This document shows positions 24,727 through 33,920 of a stretch of DNA of 64,000 nucleotides, piece after piece. The first letter of the stretch is position 1. Each line of letters starts with the position of its first letter. The DNA is from Spirochaetaceae bacterium (GTDB taxonomy: Bacteria > Spirochaetota > Spirochaetia > Treponematales > Rectinemataceae), in contig JANXYQ010000031.1 of NCBI GenBank assembly GCA_025355995.1, positions 20,934 through 84,933 on the forward strand, given 5' to 3'. Under the pieces are notes generated by a model. That model made no database searches. It saw only the letters and a list, made by a program, of their open reading frames with translations, and was not told where the DNA came from. Both the position numbers and the translations under genes were made by a program.

Positions 24727-25317
24727 CTAGAACAGGATCGCCTCCCCCTCGATAGGCTTTTTGTCCTCGACCGCGGACTTCCAATAGGCCCGTTCGTCCA
24801 CCTCTATCTCCTCGGTATGGCGCGCCATGATGAAGCGCCGGAAGACGCGATAGCTGTCCGAATGGAAATGGATGACGCGGCCGTGGCTTCCGCCGAGATC
24901 CTCGGAGATCACGGGGATGCGCTCCGTCGCCAGGTAGTCGCGGATGAAGCGCTGGTTCACCTCGCTCACGCACAGGAAACTTCCCTCCCGCGCCAAGCCT
25001 AGGACCGACGCCGCGCCGAAGACCTTCGCGCGGAGGCCGCTGCGGGTCGCCCCGAGCTTGATCATGTCGTTTATCAGGAGCTCCATCGCGTGGATGCCGT
25101 ACCGCCCGGCCTCGGTCGTCGCGAAAGGCATGTAACGCGAATAGCGAGGCGCGGCCAGGAGGAAGTGGTTCAAGCCCGCGACGCGGGCGCCCGGATCGTA
25201 GAGGCAGGCCGCGACGCAGGAACCGAGGAGGGTCTTGATATCGACGGCCGAGGCGGTGGCATAGCGTTCGCCTGGGAGCACTTCGACCCTCGGAAGGCCG
25301 GCCATGGGGATCAGCAT
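24727..25317 (-). CDS. cheD: chemoreceptor glutamine deamidase
   Basis: A 196-residue CheD. The catalytic Cys34 lies in L-L-G-S-C-V-A, and the conserved His51 in L-N-H-F-L-L. The R-Y-G-I-H-A-M-E segment and the C-terminal H-S-D-S-Y-R-V follow. It deamidates glutamines on methyl-accepting chemotaxis proteins and in some bacteria also interacts with CheC. GGAGGGG 4-5 nt before the ATG at 25317 supports that start. No other chemotaxis gene is adjacent. It lies 61 nt downstream of lhr on the same strand and may be co-transcribed. It indicates a motile organism. Confidence 0.92.
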   Translation of the reverse strand: MLIPMAGLPRVEVLPGERYATASAVDIKTLLGSCVAACLYDPGARVAGLNHFLLAAPRYSRYMPFATTEAGRYGIHAMELLINDMIKLGATRSGLRAKVFGAASVLGLAREGSFLCVSEVNQRFIRDYLATERIPVISEDLGGSHGRVIHFHSDSYRVFRRFIMARHTEEIEVDERAYWKSAVEDKKPIEGEAILF

Positions 25318-25378
25318 TCGCCCCTCCAGACCTTAAGCCTAGTGCCGACAGGACGCGGCTACAAGCCTCGGGCGACGA

Positions 25379-28300
25379 TTACCACAGCACCATGCGCCCG
25401 CGATCCGCCTCGAAACCCGAATCGCGCAACGCGCCCGCATAGGCCGAGCGCGCGGCGTCCTGGTCGTTGATCTTTTCGACGACTATCCGGCTTTCCGGCG
25501 CCCCCTCCCGCTCCCGCGCGGCGCGGAAAAGGGAGAGAGCCTCCATCAGGCACGGGTCGTCTGGGGAGAGCGCGATCCTCAGGTCCCGGTACGAGCGCGT
25601 GGAGGCCGCTATGACTCGGCCCGAGAGGACGCAGACGCGGTTAGCCGCGATGCGCGGCGGCAGAAGGGCCTGCCGCTCCGAAACGGCGTAGAGGGCCGCC
25701 GCTGCGGGATCCAGGGAGTTGAGCCAGAGCGGCCTATCGGCGACCTGGGCATCCATGCCGGAAAAGGCGGCGAAAGCGGCGGGGTCGAGGAACTGGGGTC
25801 CCTCCGCGCCCTCGAAGAAGCGGCCCGCTAGCAGCTCTCCCGCGAGCTCGAGTCGCCGCATCGCGGGGAATAGCTCGCCCCATAGCATGCCTCCCTCCTC
25901 GCGCTCCAGCATGCCCCGGCACAGGAGGCCGTAGCGCGAGGCGAGGGCGCGCACCCGAGACGCGTCCAGGTAGGCCAGGTCGAGGGCGTCGGGCTCCGCC
26001 TCGATGCCGGGATCATCGGGACCCGTATCCTCGGGAAGGTCGAGCCTGTACCAGCGGCCCCCGGCCGGCGCCCCGCCCCTCCATCGCTCGCGCAAAGCGC
26101 GCGGGATCCTCCGGCGGGCGCCGAAGCCCGGCGTCCGCGAGGCGTCCTCCGCGGGCGCGGCATCGGGAAGGCTCGACCCGAATCCGTTCGCGATTCCCTC
26201 CCGCACGTCCCTGAAGGAATCGGAGGCGACGAGACCCTTCCAGGCCTCCGCCCAGAGGGCGCGGGCGAGCTCGGAGGATGGAAGGCCCGCGCGCTCCCTG
26301 ATCGCCCAGAAATCGAGGCTTCCGCCCCCAGGAGGAAGGAGCCTCGACCCGAGCGAGGAGAGTTTCCCTCGCCGAGGCAGGAATAGCTCCAGGTCCTCCG
26401 CGCGGGCGAGCGAGACCCTGCCCCTCCCGCAGCCGAACCACTGCCAAGGCGAGGAGGCCAGCGCCGCGTCCAGGTCCGAGCGGCGGTAGCCCGCCACGCG
26501 AGCGCTCAGGAGCTCGGCCTCCCAGAGCGAGGCCGGCGCGGCCGTCCCCGAGAGGGCGGCGAGGGCACGTTCCAGGGAGGCCGGGCCCGCGGGAGAGCCG
26601 ATGCCCTGGAGCGAGAAGACCAGCCTCGCGAGGTCCGTCGGCGGCCTGGCGGAGACCGCCGGCCTCGCGGCCGCCCTCGCCCGCCTCAGCAGTATCTCGA
26701 GGTTCTGCGCGTCGATCACGGCCAGGCCTCCGACCGGACCATCGGTCGGGCCCGAGGCCCGGCCGTCGACGAGCAGATCAGCGACGATAGTCCCGTCCTC
26801 CGCGAGATCGGCTAACGCGTCGTCGAGATCGGGTCCGGAGATGCCGAAGAGAGCGGAAATCCGCGAGGGCGCCACGGCGGCCTCGCGGCGCAGCCATTCG
26901 GCGATGTGCGAGGCCGGATCGCGCCTCAATTCGGGCTCGCGCTCGGCGTGAACCAGCGCTTCCTCGGAGCCTCCCGGCAGCACAAGCCGGACGAGGCGCC
27001 CGCCGCAGTCGGGATCGGCCCGCAGCGCCTCCGCCAGTTCGCCTCCGGAGGAAAGAAGGATAGCGGGAAGCTCGGAGGCCGGGATCAGGACCCTTTCCCT
27101 CGCCCATTCGGCCAGGGAGAGGCAATCCTCGGGGCCCCAGCCGGGAACGAGGCGCTTGAGTCGGGACTCGAACTCGGCCACGAGGCCGGGATCGAGGCGG
27201 GGCCGGAGCCGCGCGGAGCGCAGCGCCTCCGCGATGACCTCGTCGGAGACGGAGGACGAGGCCTTCCTCCGCAGCTCGTCGGTCCGGTACATATTCTCGC
27301 CGATCTCCTTCCACAGGGCCTCCCGCGCGAAGGGCGAGGGGACCCTGCTCGAGAAGGCCGAAAGCTCGACGCTCCCGTCGGAGACCCGGGTCGCGAGTCC
27401 CTTGGCCCCCTCGAGGTCGAATAGGTCGCCGAGGCAGGAGCGCCAGGTTTCCACGATCACCGGGAAATCGGGGCTGCCGCTCACCGCCTCGAAGAGCTTG
27501 CGCGCGCGAAGGCGGGTCATCCATAGGGGAGCGCGCTTGCCCGGCAAGCCTCGGGGGAGGAGGAGGGAGCGGCCGGCGTTTTCGCGGAACTGCGCGCCGA
27601 AAATCCCGGAACCCTCGAGGCCCGAGCGGACGAGGCGCTCGAGCCTATCCCCCTCGGCGAGCGAGCGGAAGGCTCGCGTCAGGGCAGCGGAGGGATCCAA
27701 GCCCTCGACCCTCGGAACCGCGAGGAGAATCAGGTCGTCGTCCGTCACCCTCTGCACGGGCAGCCCGCATTCCTCCTCGAGGGCGGCAGCGAGAGCCAGT
27801 CCCAGGGGTTCGTTGATGGCGAGGCCGCGGAGGGTGTGCAGCACGAGCCTCGCGGAATCCCCCCTGGCTCCCGGCTCCTCGTGGGCCTCGAGCACGAGGC
27901 GGCGCGAGAGAGGCAGCGAGGGCCCGCCGGAGCCCCGGCCCTGGCCGGCCTCCTTCTGCGAGGCGACGAAGCGCGAGCAGGCTTCCGCGGCGGCGGCCGA
28001 GAAGCCGTAGCCCTCCGCGAGGGCCTTCGCCCCGAGATCGATATCGAGGGCGTCCAGCAGGTCGAGGACGGCGAGGGCCCGCTCGCTTAGCTCGGGGCTC
28101 CTGAAGCGCGCCTCTCCCTTCCAGAACGGCACGATGTCGGGATCCGGCGGGGCGGGAACCACGAAAACCGCCTCGCTGCCGATCTCGGTTATCCTCCAAG
28201 CCTGCGCCCCCAGCGTGAAGACCTCGCCGATCTTGCGCTCCCAGACGAACTCCTCGTCGAGCTCGCCAATCCGCGCCTTCGAGCCCTCGATCCGCAGGCT

Positions 28301-29905
28301 GAAGAGCCCGCGATCGGGAATGGTGCCGCCCGAGGAGGAGAGGAGCCCCCTCGCGCCCTTGCCCGCGGCGACGGTCCCGGTCGCCGCATCGATGAATATC
28401 CTCGGCTCGAGCTCGCGAAGCCGGCTTCCGGAGTACTTCCCCGCGAGCATGAGCAGTGTCGAATCGAAGAGAGCCCGCGAAAGCCTCTCGAAGGGCGGGA
28501 ATGAGAGGATGATGTCGTACAACGCGTCGATCGTCCTCGGGCCCTCGAGCGCCAGCTCGGGCTCGAGCGTAAGCTCGAGAAGGACCTGGGCGAGCACGTC
28601 GAGAGGGCAGGAGACGGGCCTCGTCGCCTCGACCGCCCGCTCCTCTACGCCCTTGGCGGCGGCGGCGGCCATCACGAGGTCCATCCCGTGGAAGGGATAG
28701 AGAGTGCCCTTGGATACCTCGCCGACCCCGTGGCCCGAGCGGCCTATCCTCTGCAGCGCCGACGCGATGGCGGGAGGGGTGCCCGCGAGGAGGACCTCGT
28801 CGACGCTCCCGATATCTATCCCGAGCTCGAGCGAGGCAGTAGCGACGACGCAGCCGAGCTCCCCGGCCTTGAAGCGCTCCTCCACGACACGGCGCGCCTC
28901 CTTGGATAGGGAGCCGTGGTGCGCCCAGGCCGCGCCCTCCCCCGCCGCCTCGTTGACCAGGAAGGCCATACGCTCCGCGCGGCGCCGAGAGTCGGTGAAC
29001 ACAAGAATGCCCCGGCCGAGCCCCATCTTCCTCGCGATCTCGGGGATGATCGCCGCATAGCGCGGGGCCGCGCCCGCGTCGGCGGACTCGGACGGCGGCG
29101 CCTCGGGGGCGGCGATCGGCCACTCTACCGAAAACTCGATCCTTTTTTCGGAAGCCGGCGCGACGACGGCGACCGCGCGCCTCCTGTACTCGGGCTTGCC
29201 GCCGCCGAGGGCTGACTCGGCGCCGCGAAAGATTCGACGGCCGCCGACGAAATCGGCGATCGCCCCCACGGGCCTTGCGGTAGCGGAGAGGGCCACGCGC
29301 TGGAACTCGCCCGCCAACAGGGCCAGGCGGCCTATCGAGCAGGCGAGGAGGGCCCCGCGTTTATCTCCTGCGAGGGCGTGGATCTCGTCGAGGACGAGGA
29401 GCCTCACTGTCGCGAGAATCTCGCGCGACGCGGCCGAATCGAGCATGAGGGCCAGGCTCTCCGGCGTCGTCGCGAGGATCGAGGGAGGCTTGCGCAGCAT
29501 CCGCCGTCGCTCGGCCTGGCTCGTGTCGCCGTTGCGGGTCGCCGCGCGGAGCTCGGGCCAGGCTTCGCCGCGGGACCGGAAGAGCGTCTCGAGCTCGGCG
29601 ATCGGCGTTTCCAGATTTCGCCTAACGTCCTCGCCGAGGGCCTTGAGCGGCGAGACGTAGAGGACAGAGAGGCTATCCGCGGGGTAGTCGCCCGATGCGA
29701 TGCGCGAGACCGCGCCGAGGAAGGCGGTAAGCGTCTTGCCCGAGCCCGTCGGGGCCAGGGCGAGGACGTGGCCGCCGGCCGCGATCAGCGGCCACGCGGC
29801 GGCTTGCACGGGAGTCGGATCGCCGTAGCGCGCCGAGAACCACTCCCTGACGAGGGGATGGAAGGAAGAGAGCGCCTCGTCGGCGACGGGATCAGGAGGG
29901 CTCAT
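25379..29905 (-). CDS. lhr: Lhr-family ATP-dependent helicase
   Basis: A 1508-residue protein, close to full-length bacterial Lhr. The N-terminal helicase core has A-P-T-G-S-G-K-T near residue 51, the D-E-I-H motif (V-L-D-E-I-H-A-L) near 175, S-A-T-A-R-P, and motif VI Q-R-I-G-R-S-G-H-G. The Lhr core and the long C-terminal domain, as in the large Lhr form implicated in DNA repair, follow. Its ATG lies inside the end of nrdG (14-bp overlap), so the helicase is translated from the same message as the anaerobic ribonucleotide reductase genes. Linking dNTP supply with repair is plausible but unproven. Confidence 0.93.
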   Translation of the reverse strand: MSPPDPVADEALSSFHPLVREWFSARYGDPTPVQAAAWPLIAAGGHVLALAPTGSGKTLTAFLGAVSRIASGDYPADSLSVLYVSPLKALGEDVRRNLETPIAELETLFRSRGEAWPELRAATRNGDTSQAERRRMLRKPPSILATTPESLALMLDSAASREILATVRLLVLDEIHALAGDKRGALLACSIGRLALLAGEFQRVALSATARPVGAIADFVGGRRIFRGAESALGGGKPEYRRRAVAVVAPASEKRIEFSVEWPIAAPEAPPSESADAGAAPRYAAIIPEIARKMGLGRGILVFTDSRRRAERMAFLVNEAAGEGAAWAHHGSLSKEARRVVEERFKAGELGCVVATASLELGIDIGSVDEVLLAGTPPAIASALQRIGRSGHGVGEVSKGTLYPFHGMDLVMAAAAAKGVEERAVEATRPVSCPLDVLAQVLLELTLEPELALEGPRTIDALYDIILSFPPFERLSRALFDSTLLMLAGKYSGSRLRELEPRIFIDAATGTVAAGKGARGLLSSSGGTIPDRGLFSLRIEGSKARIGELDEEFVWERKIGEVFTLGAQAWRITEIGSEAVFVVPAPPDPDIVPFWKGEARFRSPELSERALAVLDLLDALDIDLGAKALAEGYGFSAAAAEACSRFVASQKEAGQGRGSGGPSLPLSRRLVLEAHEEPGARGDSARLVLHTLRGLAINEPLGLALAAALEEECGLPVQRVTDDDLILLAVPRVEGLDPSAALTRAFRSLAEGDRLERLVRSGLEGSGIFGAQFRENAGRSLLLPRGLPGKRAPLWMTRLRARKLFEAVSGSPDFPVIVETWRSCLGDLFDLEGAKGLATRVSDGSVELSAFSSRVPSPFAREALWKEIGENMYRTDELRRKASSSVSDEVIAEALRSARLRPRLDPGLVAEFESRLKRLVPGWGPEDCLSLAEWARERVLIPASELPAILLSSGGELAEALRADPDCGGRLVRLVLPGGSEEALVHAEREPELRRDPASHIAEWLRREAAVAPSRISALFGISGPDLDDALADLAEDGTIVADLLVDGRASGPTDGPVGGLAVIDAQNLEILLRRARAAARPAVSARPPTDLARLVFSLQGIGSPAGPASLERALAALSGTAAPASLWEAELLSARVAGYRRSDLDAALASSPWQWFGCGRGRVSLARAEDLELFLPRRGKLSSLGSRLLPPGGGSLDFWAIRERAGLPSSELARALWAEAWKGLVASDSFRDVREGIANGFGSSLPDAAPAEDASRTPGFGARRRIPRALRERWRGGAPAGGRWYRLDLPEDTGPDDPGIEAEPDALDLAYLDASRVRALASRYGLLCRGMLEREEGGMLWGELFPAMRRLELAGELLAGRFFEGAEGPQFLDPAAFAAFSGMDAQVADRPLWLNSLDPAAAALYAVSERQALLPPRIAANRVCVLSGRVIAASTRSYRDLRIALSPDDPCLMEALSLFRAAREREGAPESRIVVEKINDQDAARSAYAGALRDSGFEADRGRMVLW

Positions 29906-30602
29906 TCCAGACTCCGCGGATCCGCGCCCGCGGGGCGCGACGGCGCAGGATGGCGAGGAAGGTCTCCATGGCCGCGCGAGTATAGGGAACGACGGAGTCG
30001 AAGGCCGGGTCGAGGCAGCCGCCCGGCCTGAATTCCTGCAGGAGCACCTCGTCGCCCGCCTCGAGCGAGAGGGCCATCGCCTCGAGCTCCACCGGCCCGA
30101 CGATGCCCGGCGCGCAGGTTATGCGGACTTCGAAGGGCGTGCCCGAGGACCGCAGGTAGGCGAGGGACTCGAGGACCCTCTCGCCCGCGTCGGAGAGGGC
30201 CGGAGCGACGCGCCCATAGGCCGCGGGGGAGGTCTTGAAGTCCAGGGCCACGTAGTCGGCGGCGACGTCGGCGATGCGCGAGGGATAGGACCCGTTCGTG
30301 TCGAGCTTGACGGCGAGGCCGCGCTCGCGTATCGAGCTCGCGACGCGCGGCGTCTCCACGCGCAGGAGGGGCTCGCCCCCGGAGATCACGACGCCGGAGA
30401 TGAGGTTCTTGCGCCTGTCGAGGAACTCGAGGAACTCGGCCAGGGAGGAGGGTTTTTGGCCCGCCTCCGCGCGCGAGGGATCGACGAGGCCCGCGTTCTG
30501 GCAATAGGGGCAGCGGAAGTCGCAACCCGGGAGGAAGAGCACCGAGGCGAGCCTTCCCGGAAAATCGATGAGGCTGGTCTTGATGAAGGCTACGCCGCTC
30601 AT
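29892..30602 (-). CDS. nrdG: anaerobic ribonucleotide reductase activating protein (radical SAM)
   Basis: A 236-residue radical SAM activase. The C-D-F-R-C-P-Y-C motif (CxxxCxxC) near residue 28 binds the 4Fe-4S cluster, and V-I-S-G-G-E-P-L-L is the SAM-binding GGEP motif. It should form the glycyl radical of the class III ribonucleotide reductase using S-adenosylmethionine. Its likely target here is Gly34 of the neighbouring 190-residue radical/redoxin protein rather than NrdD itself. The ATG at 30602 has only a weak AGGAT upstream, 51 nt after the redoxin gene. Confidence 0.88.
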   Translation of the reverse strand: MSGVAFIKTSLIDFPGRLASVLFLPGCDFRCPYCQNAGLVDPSRAEAGQKPSSLAEFLEFLDRRKNLISGVVISGGEPLLRVETPRVASSIRERGLAVKLDTNGSYPSRIADVAADYVALDFKTSPAAYGRVAPALSDAGERVLESLAYLRSSGTPFEVRITCAPGIVGPVELEAMALSLEAGDEVLLQEFRPGGCLDPAFDSVVPYTRAAMETFLAILRRRAPRARIRGVWNEPS

Positions 30603-30653
30603 GGCTATCCTATTCGCGCCGAGGCGTGCCGGGCGGCCTTGGGGACCGGAGCC

Positions 30654-31226
30654 TCAGAGGCTAAGGCAACCGGCCTCGCCGGCGACGCGGGAGCGGAGCC
30701 CATTCACGTCGAAGGCCCGGAAGGACTCCTTCCCCTCGCCGTCCAGGCCCAGGATGGTCGGCGTCGCCAGGATGCCGAGGTCCCGGGCGAGGGCCAGGCC
30801 CTCGTCGCGGTCGACATCCACGAACAGGGCCCGCATGCCGGAGGCGATGACGTAGTTGGCCACCGGCGAGCAGTTGGGGCAGGCCTCGCGCGTGAACACG
30901 AGGACGCCGTCCCGCAGGTCCGCGCCGTCGGGCAGGGCCAGGCCGGCCGGCTTGGCTTGGGCCTCGGGCAACGCCGGGAATTCCGGCGCCGCCGCGGGCT
31001 CGGGCGTCGCGGCGGCTTCGGCGCCCCGAGCCGAAGCCTCGACGCCCTCGGGCATCCGGTAGGCGACGCGCTGGCCGTACTCGGCTCGCTTGCCCGCGTT
31101 CCAATTGCGCACCGAGCGATAGTAGCCGACTATCCGGCTGTACACCTCGGTCGGCGTCCCCTCCGCCCGCGCGAGCTGCCCCTTTAGCTCCGCGATGCGC
31201 GCCAGAATCTCCCTTCGATCCGTCAT
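30654..31226 (-). CDS. separate glycyl-radical domain fused to a glutaredoxin-like domain
   Basis: A 190-residue protein. Residues 27-56 (E-V-Y-S-R-I-V-G-Y-Y-R, then N-W-N-A-G-K-R-A-E-Y) are the C-terminal glycyl-radical segment of class III NrdD, with Gly34 at the radical site. An Ala/Pro-rich linker (~57-105) leads to a redoxin domain with C-P-N-C (116-119) and the cis-Pro motif A-T-P-T. Residues 4-22 form a helix with heptad-like leucines. It has its own AAAGGGGAA before the ATG, 29 nt after the nrdD stop, and is in a different frame, so it is a separate gene and not a read-through. It probably completes NrdD and also reduces it. Confidence 0.8.
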   Translation of the reverse strand: MTDRREILARIAELKGQLARAEGTPTEVYSRIVGYYRSVRNWNAGKRAEYGQRVAYRMPEGVEASARGAEAAATPEPAAAPEFPALPEAQAKPAGLALPDGADLRDGVLVFTREACPNCSPVANYVIASGMRALFVDVDRDEGLALARDLGILATPTILGLDGEGKESFRAFDVNGLRSRVAGEAGCLSL

Positions 31227-31255
31227 ATGTTCCCCTTTATCCCAGTCATGTCTTT

Positions 31256-33406
31256 TCAGGTTGCGGCCGCCAGCTCTGTCTCGAGGGTCCTGATCTCCCC
31301 GCGGAGCCGCTCTTCCTTCTCGGCCTTGCAGCGAGGGCAGGCGAAATGCTCCCCGGACAGGTAGCCGTGCACGGGGCAGATCGAGAAGGTCGGCGAGATC
31401 GTGAAGTAGGGCACGCGGTAGTTGGAGGCGATGGTCCTCACGAGATCCCGTACCGCGCGCCAATCGTCCGGCGCCTCGCCCAGGAATACGTGGAAGACCG
31501 TGCCGCCCGTGTAGGATGCCTGGAGCTCCTCCTGATGGTCGAGCGCGTCGAAGATGTCGGCCGTGAAGCCCACGGGAAGCTGGCTCGAATTCGTGTAATA
31601 GGGCTCGCCCGATCCGTCGGGGGAGATCCCGGACGCTATGATGTCCGGCCACTCCTCCTTGTCGTGCTTGGCGAGGCGATAGCTGGTCGACTCGGCGGGC
31701 GTCGCCTCGAGGTTGAAGAGCTGGCCGGTCTCGACCTGGTACTCCTGGAGGCGCTCGCGCATGTGGGCGAGGATCTCGAGCGAGAAGGCGCGGCCCTCGG
31801 GCGTCTCGATGCCACGGCCCAGGAAGTTGAGACAGCACTCGTGGAGGCCCACGAGGCCGATGGTGTTGAAGTGGTTGCCGAAGCCGCCCAGGTAGCGGCG
31901 CGTGTAGGGGAAGAGCCCGCCCTCGAGGAGCCGCGTGATGACCTTGCGCTTGATCTCGAGGGAGCGCGCCGCGAGGTCCATGAGGCGGTCGAGCCGCGAG
32001 AAGAGCTCGGCGCGCGAGCTTGTCCCGCGCTCGCGGCGCGAGCCGTGGTCGCGATCGTTCCTCGCGAGGTAGCCGATGCGCGGCAGGTTGATCGTCACCA
32101 CGCCGACGGAGCCGGTGAGCTCGTCGGAGCCGAAGAGGCCGCCGCCGCGCTTGCGCAGCTCGCGCTTGTCCAGCTGGAGCCGGCAGCACATCGAGCGGAC
32201 GTCGCCGGGATCGAGGTCGGAGCTGATGAAGTTCTGGAAGTAGGGCGTGCCGTACTTGGCCGTCATCTCGAAGAGGAGGCGCGCGTTGGGCGTGTCCCAG
32301 TCGAAGTCCTTGGTGACGTTGTAGGTCGGGATGGGATACTGGAAGCCGCGCCCCATGGCGTCTCCCTCGAGCATGAGCTCGATGAAGACCTTGTTGACCG
32401 TATCCATCTCGGCCTGGCAGTCGCCGTAGGCGAACCCCGCGCCTTTGCCCCCTACGACGGCCTCCTTGTCTCGCAGGTCCGCGGGGCAGGTCCAGTCGAG
32501 AGTGACGTTGGTGAAGGGCGCCTGGCTGCCCCAGCGGCTCGGCGTGTTGACGCCGAAGAGGAAGCTCTGCATGCACTGCCGCACTTCGCCTTCGCCCATC
32601 GAGTCCTTCTTGACGAAGGGGGCTATGTAGGTGTCGAAGGAGGAGAGAGCCTGCGCGCCGGCCCACTCGTTCTGGAGCACGCCGAGGAAATTGACCATCT
32701 GCTGCACGAGCGTGGAGAGGTGGGAGGCGGGCTTGGAGCTTATCTTGTCGGGGATGCCGCCGAGGCCCTCGGCGATGAGCTGGCGCAGGGACCAGCCCGC
32801 GCAGTAGCCGGAGAACATGGAGAGGTCGTGTATATGGAAATCGGCGTCGCGGTGGGCGGCGGCGATCTCCTCGGGATAGATGTTCTTGAGCCAGTAGTTG
32901 GCCGTGATGGTGCCCGAGTTGTGGAGGATGAGGCCGCCGAGGGAATAGTTTACGTTGGCGTTCTCCTTGACCCGCCAATCCGCCTGCGAGAGGTAGCCGT
33001 CCATCGTCGTGCTGATGTCCAGCATGAGCCGGGCGGCGTCTCGCATCGCCTCGTGCTTGGCGCGGTAGAGGATATAGGCCTTGGCGGCCTTGGCCTCCCC
33101 CGCCTCGACGAGGGCCGTCTCGACCAGGTCCTGTATCTCCTCGATGGCCGGAATAGAGTTCGGATGCCGGGAGGACATGAGCTCGCGAAGCCTCCGCTCG
33201 ACGAGGTCGACCACTTTTTTGAGCGATTCCGCCTCGGCGACCGAGCCGACGGCCTCGAAGGCCTTGGCGGCGGCCGACTCGATCTTGGCCCTCTCGTAGC
33301 TGTGGACCTCGCCCGACCGCTTGACGACATAGCGGGTGGGCCTCTCGTCGCGGGCGCCGGGGCCGAGGATGGTCTTCCACTCGGGGAAGGTCTGCTGTCC
33401 GGGCAT
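31256..33406 (-). CDS. nrdD: class III (anaerobic) ribonucleotide reductase large subunit lacking its glycyl-radical segment
   Basis: A 716-residue protein. An ATP-cone (~24-120) precedes the NrdD barrel. Cys202 (G-Y-C-A-G-W) and the S-M-C-C-R-L segment (Cys407-Cys408) mark the active-site cysteines, followed by V-V-T-I-N-L-P-R-I-G-Y. The zinc ribbon is C-P-V-H...C-P-R-C (677-693). The chain then ends after a 23-residue charged helix, before the R-V-x-G-Y radical motif and N-W-N-x-G-K that normally close NrdD; these lie on the next gene. The ATG at 33406 shares a base with the nrdR stop; a TTG one codon earlier is less likely. It reduces NTPs to dNTPs without oxygen. Confidence 0.9.
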   Translation of the reverse strand: MPGQQTFPEWKTILGPGARDERPTRYVVKRSGEVHSYERAKIESAAAKAFEAVGSVAEAESLKKVVDLVERRLRELMSSRHPNSIPAIEEIQDLVETALVEAGEAKAAKAYILYRAKHEAMRDAARLMLDISTTMDGYLSQADWRVKENANVNYSLGGLILHNSGTITANYWLKNIYPEEIAAAHRDADFHIHDLSMFSGYCAGWSLRQLIAEGLGGIPDKISSKPASHLSTLVQQMVNFLGVLQNEWAGAQALSSFDTYIAPFVKKDSMGEGEVRQCMQSFLFGVNTPSRWGSQAPFTNVTLDWTCPADLRDKEAVVGGKGAGFAYGDCQAEMDTVNKVFIELMLEGDAMGRGFQYPIPTYNVTKDFDWDTPNARLLFEMTAKYGTPYFQNFISSDLDPGDVRSMCCRLQLDKRELRKRGGGLFGSDELTGSVGVVTINLPRIGYLARNDRDHGSRRERGTSSRAELFSRLDRLMDLAARSLEIKRKVITRLLEGGLFPYTRRYLGGFGNHFNTIGLVGLHECCLNFLGRGIETPEGRAFSLEILAHMRERLQEYQVETGQLFNLEATPAESTSYRLAKHDKEEWPDIIASGISPDGSGEPYYTNSSQLPVGFTADIFDALDHQEELQASYTGGTVFHVFLGEAPDDWRAVRDLVRTIASNYRVPYFTISPTFSICPVHGYLSGEHFACPRCKAEKEERLRGEIRTLETELAAAT

Positions 33407-33882
33407 CAAAGGCCTCCCTCGATCACGCCTTCTTCCACATGCTCTATCTCGCGGAGGAACTCGTCCATCGTCTCGAATTTCCTGTACACCGAGGCGAAGC
33501 GCACGTAGGCTACCTTGTCCAGGCCGTACAGGCGCCTCAGGACCATCTCGCCGAGCTCCGGGCTGGGGATCTCGTTGGCGGTCTTGCCCTTCTGGGCGGC
33601 TTCGTCCTCGATCTCGTTGACGAGGTTCTCGATGCTGAGCTGGGAGACCGGCCGCTTCTCGAGGGCGCGGATGACCCCGCGCTCGAGCTTCGCCCGCTCG
33701 AAGGGCTCGCGCCTACCGTCTCGCTTCTCGACCATGAGGGGTTTTTCCTCTATGCGCTCGTAACTCGTGAAGCGAAGACCGCAGGAAGTGCATTCCCTTC
33801 GCCGTCGGATGCTCTCGCCGTTGGCGAGCGTTCTGCTATCGATGACCTTGTCGTCTAGGCTTCCACAGTGGGGGCAACGCAT
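33406..33882 (-). CDS. nrdR: transcriptional repressor of ribonucleotide reductase genes
   Basis: A 158-residue NrdR with the zinc ribbon C-P-H-C (3-6) / C-T-S-C (31-34) and an ATP-cone domain (~46-136) starting V-E-K-R-D-G-R-R-E-P-F. NrdR binds NrdR-boxes when dATP/ATP fill the cone. It is the first gene of the nrd operon and overlaps nrdD (TGATG), so it probably regulates its own operon. The start ATG has AAGGTG upstream. A ~125-nt structured leader and a good promoter lie upstream. Confidence 0.95.
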   Translation of the reverse strand: MRCPHCGSLDDKVIDSRTLANGESIRRRRECTSCGLRFTSYERIEEKPLMVEKRDGRREPFERAKLERGVIRALEKRPVSQLSIENLVNEIEDEAAQKGKTANEIPSPELGEMVLRRLYGLDKVAYVRFASVYRKFETMDEFLREIEHVEEGVIEGGL

Positions 33883-33920
33883 CTCTCACCTTACTTATTG
33901 GAATAAAATTTGCATGTAAC

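Noticed and set aside
30654..31226. The redoxin gene as a frameshifted end of nrdD
   Set aside because: It has its own Shine-Dalgarno and ATG, and the nrdD stop and a 29-nt spacer lie between; read-level checking is still advised.
31346..33508. A 720-codon open frame on the plus strand, opposite nrdD
   Set aside because: It mirrors nrdD in a GC-rich gene, has no family resemblance and no ribosome-binding signal; long antisense frames are expected here.
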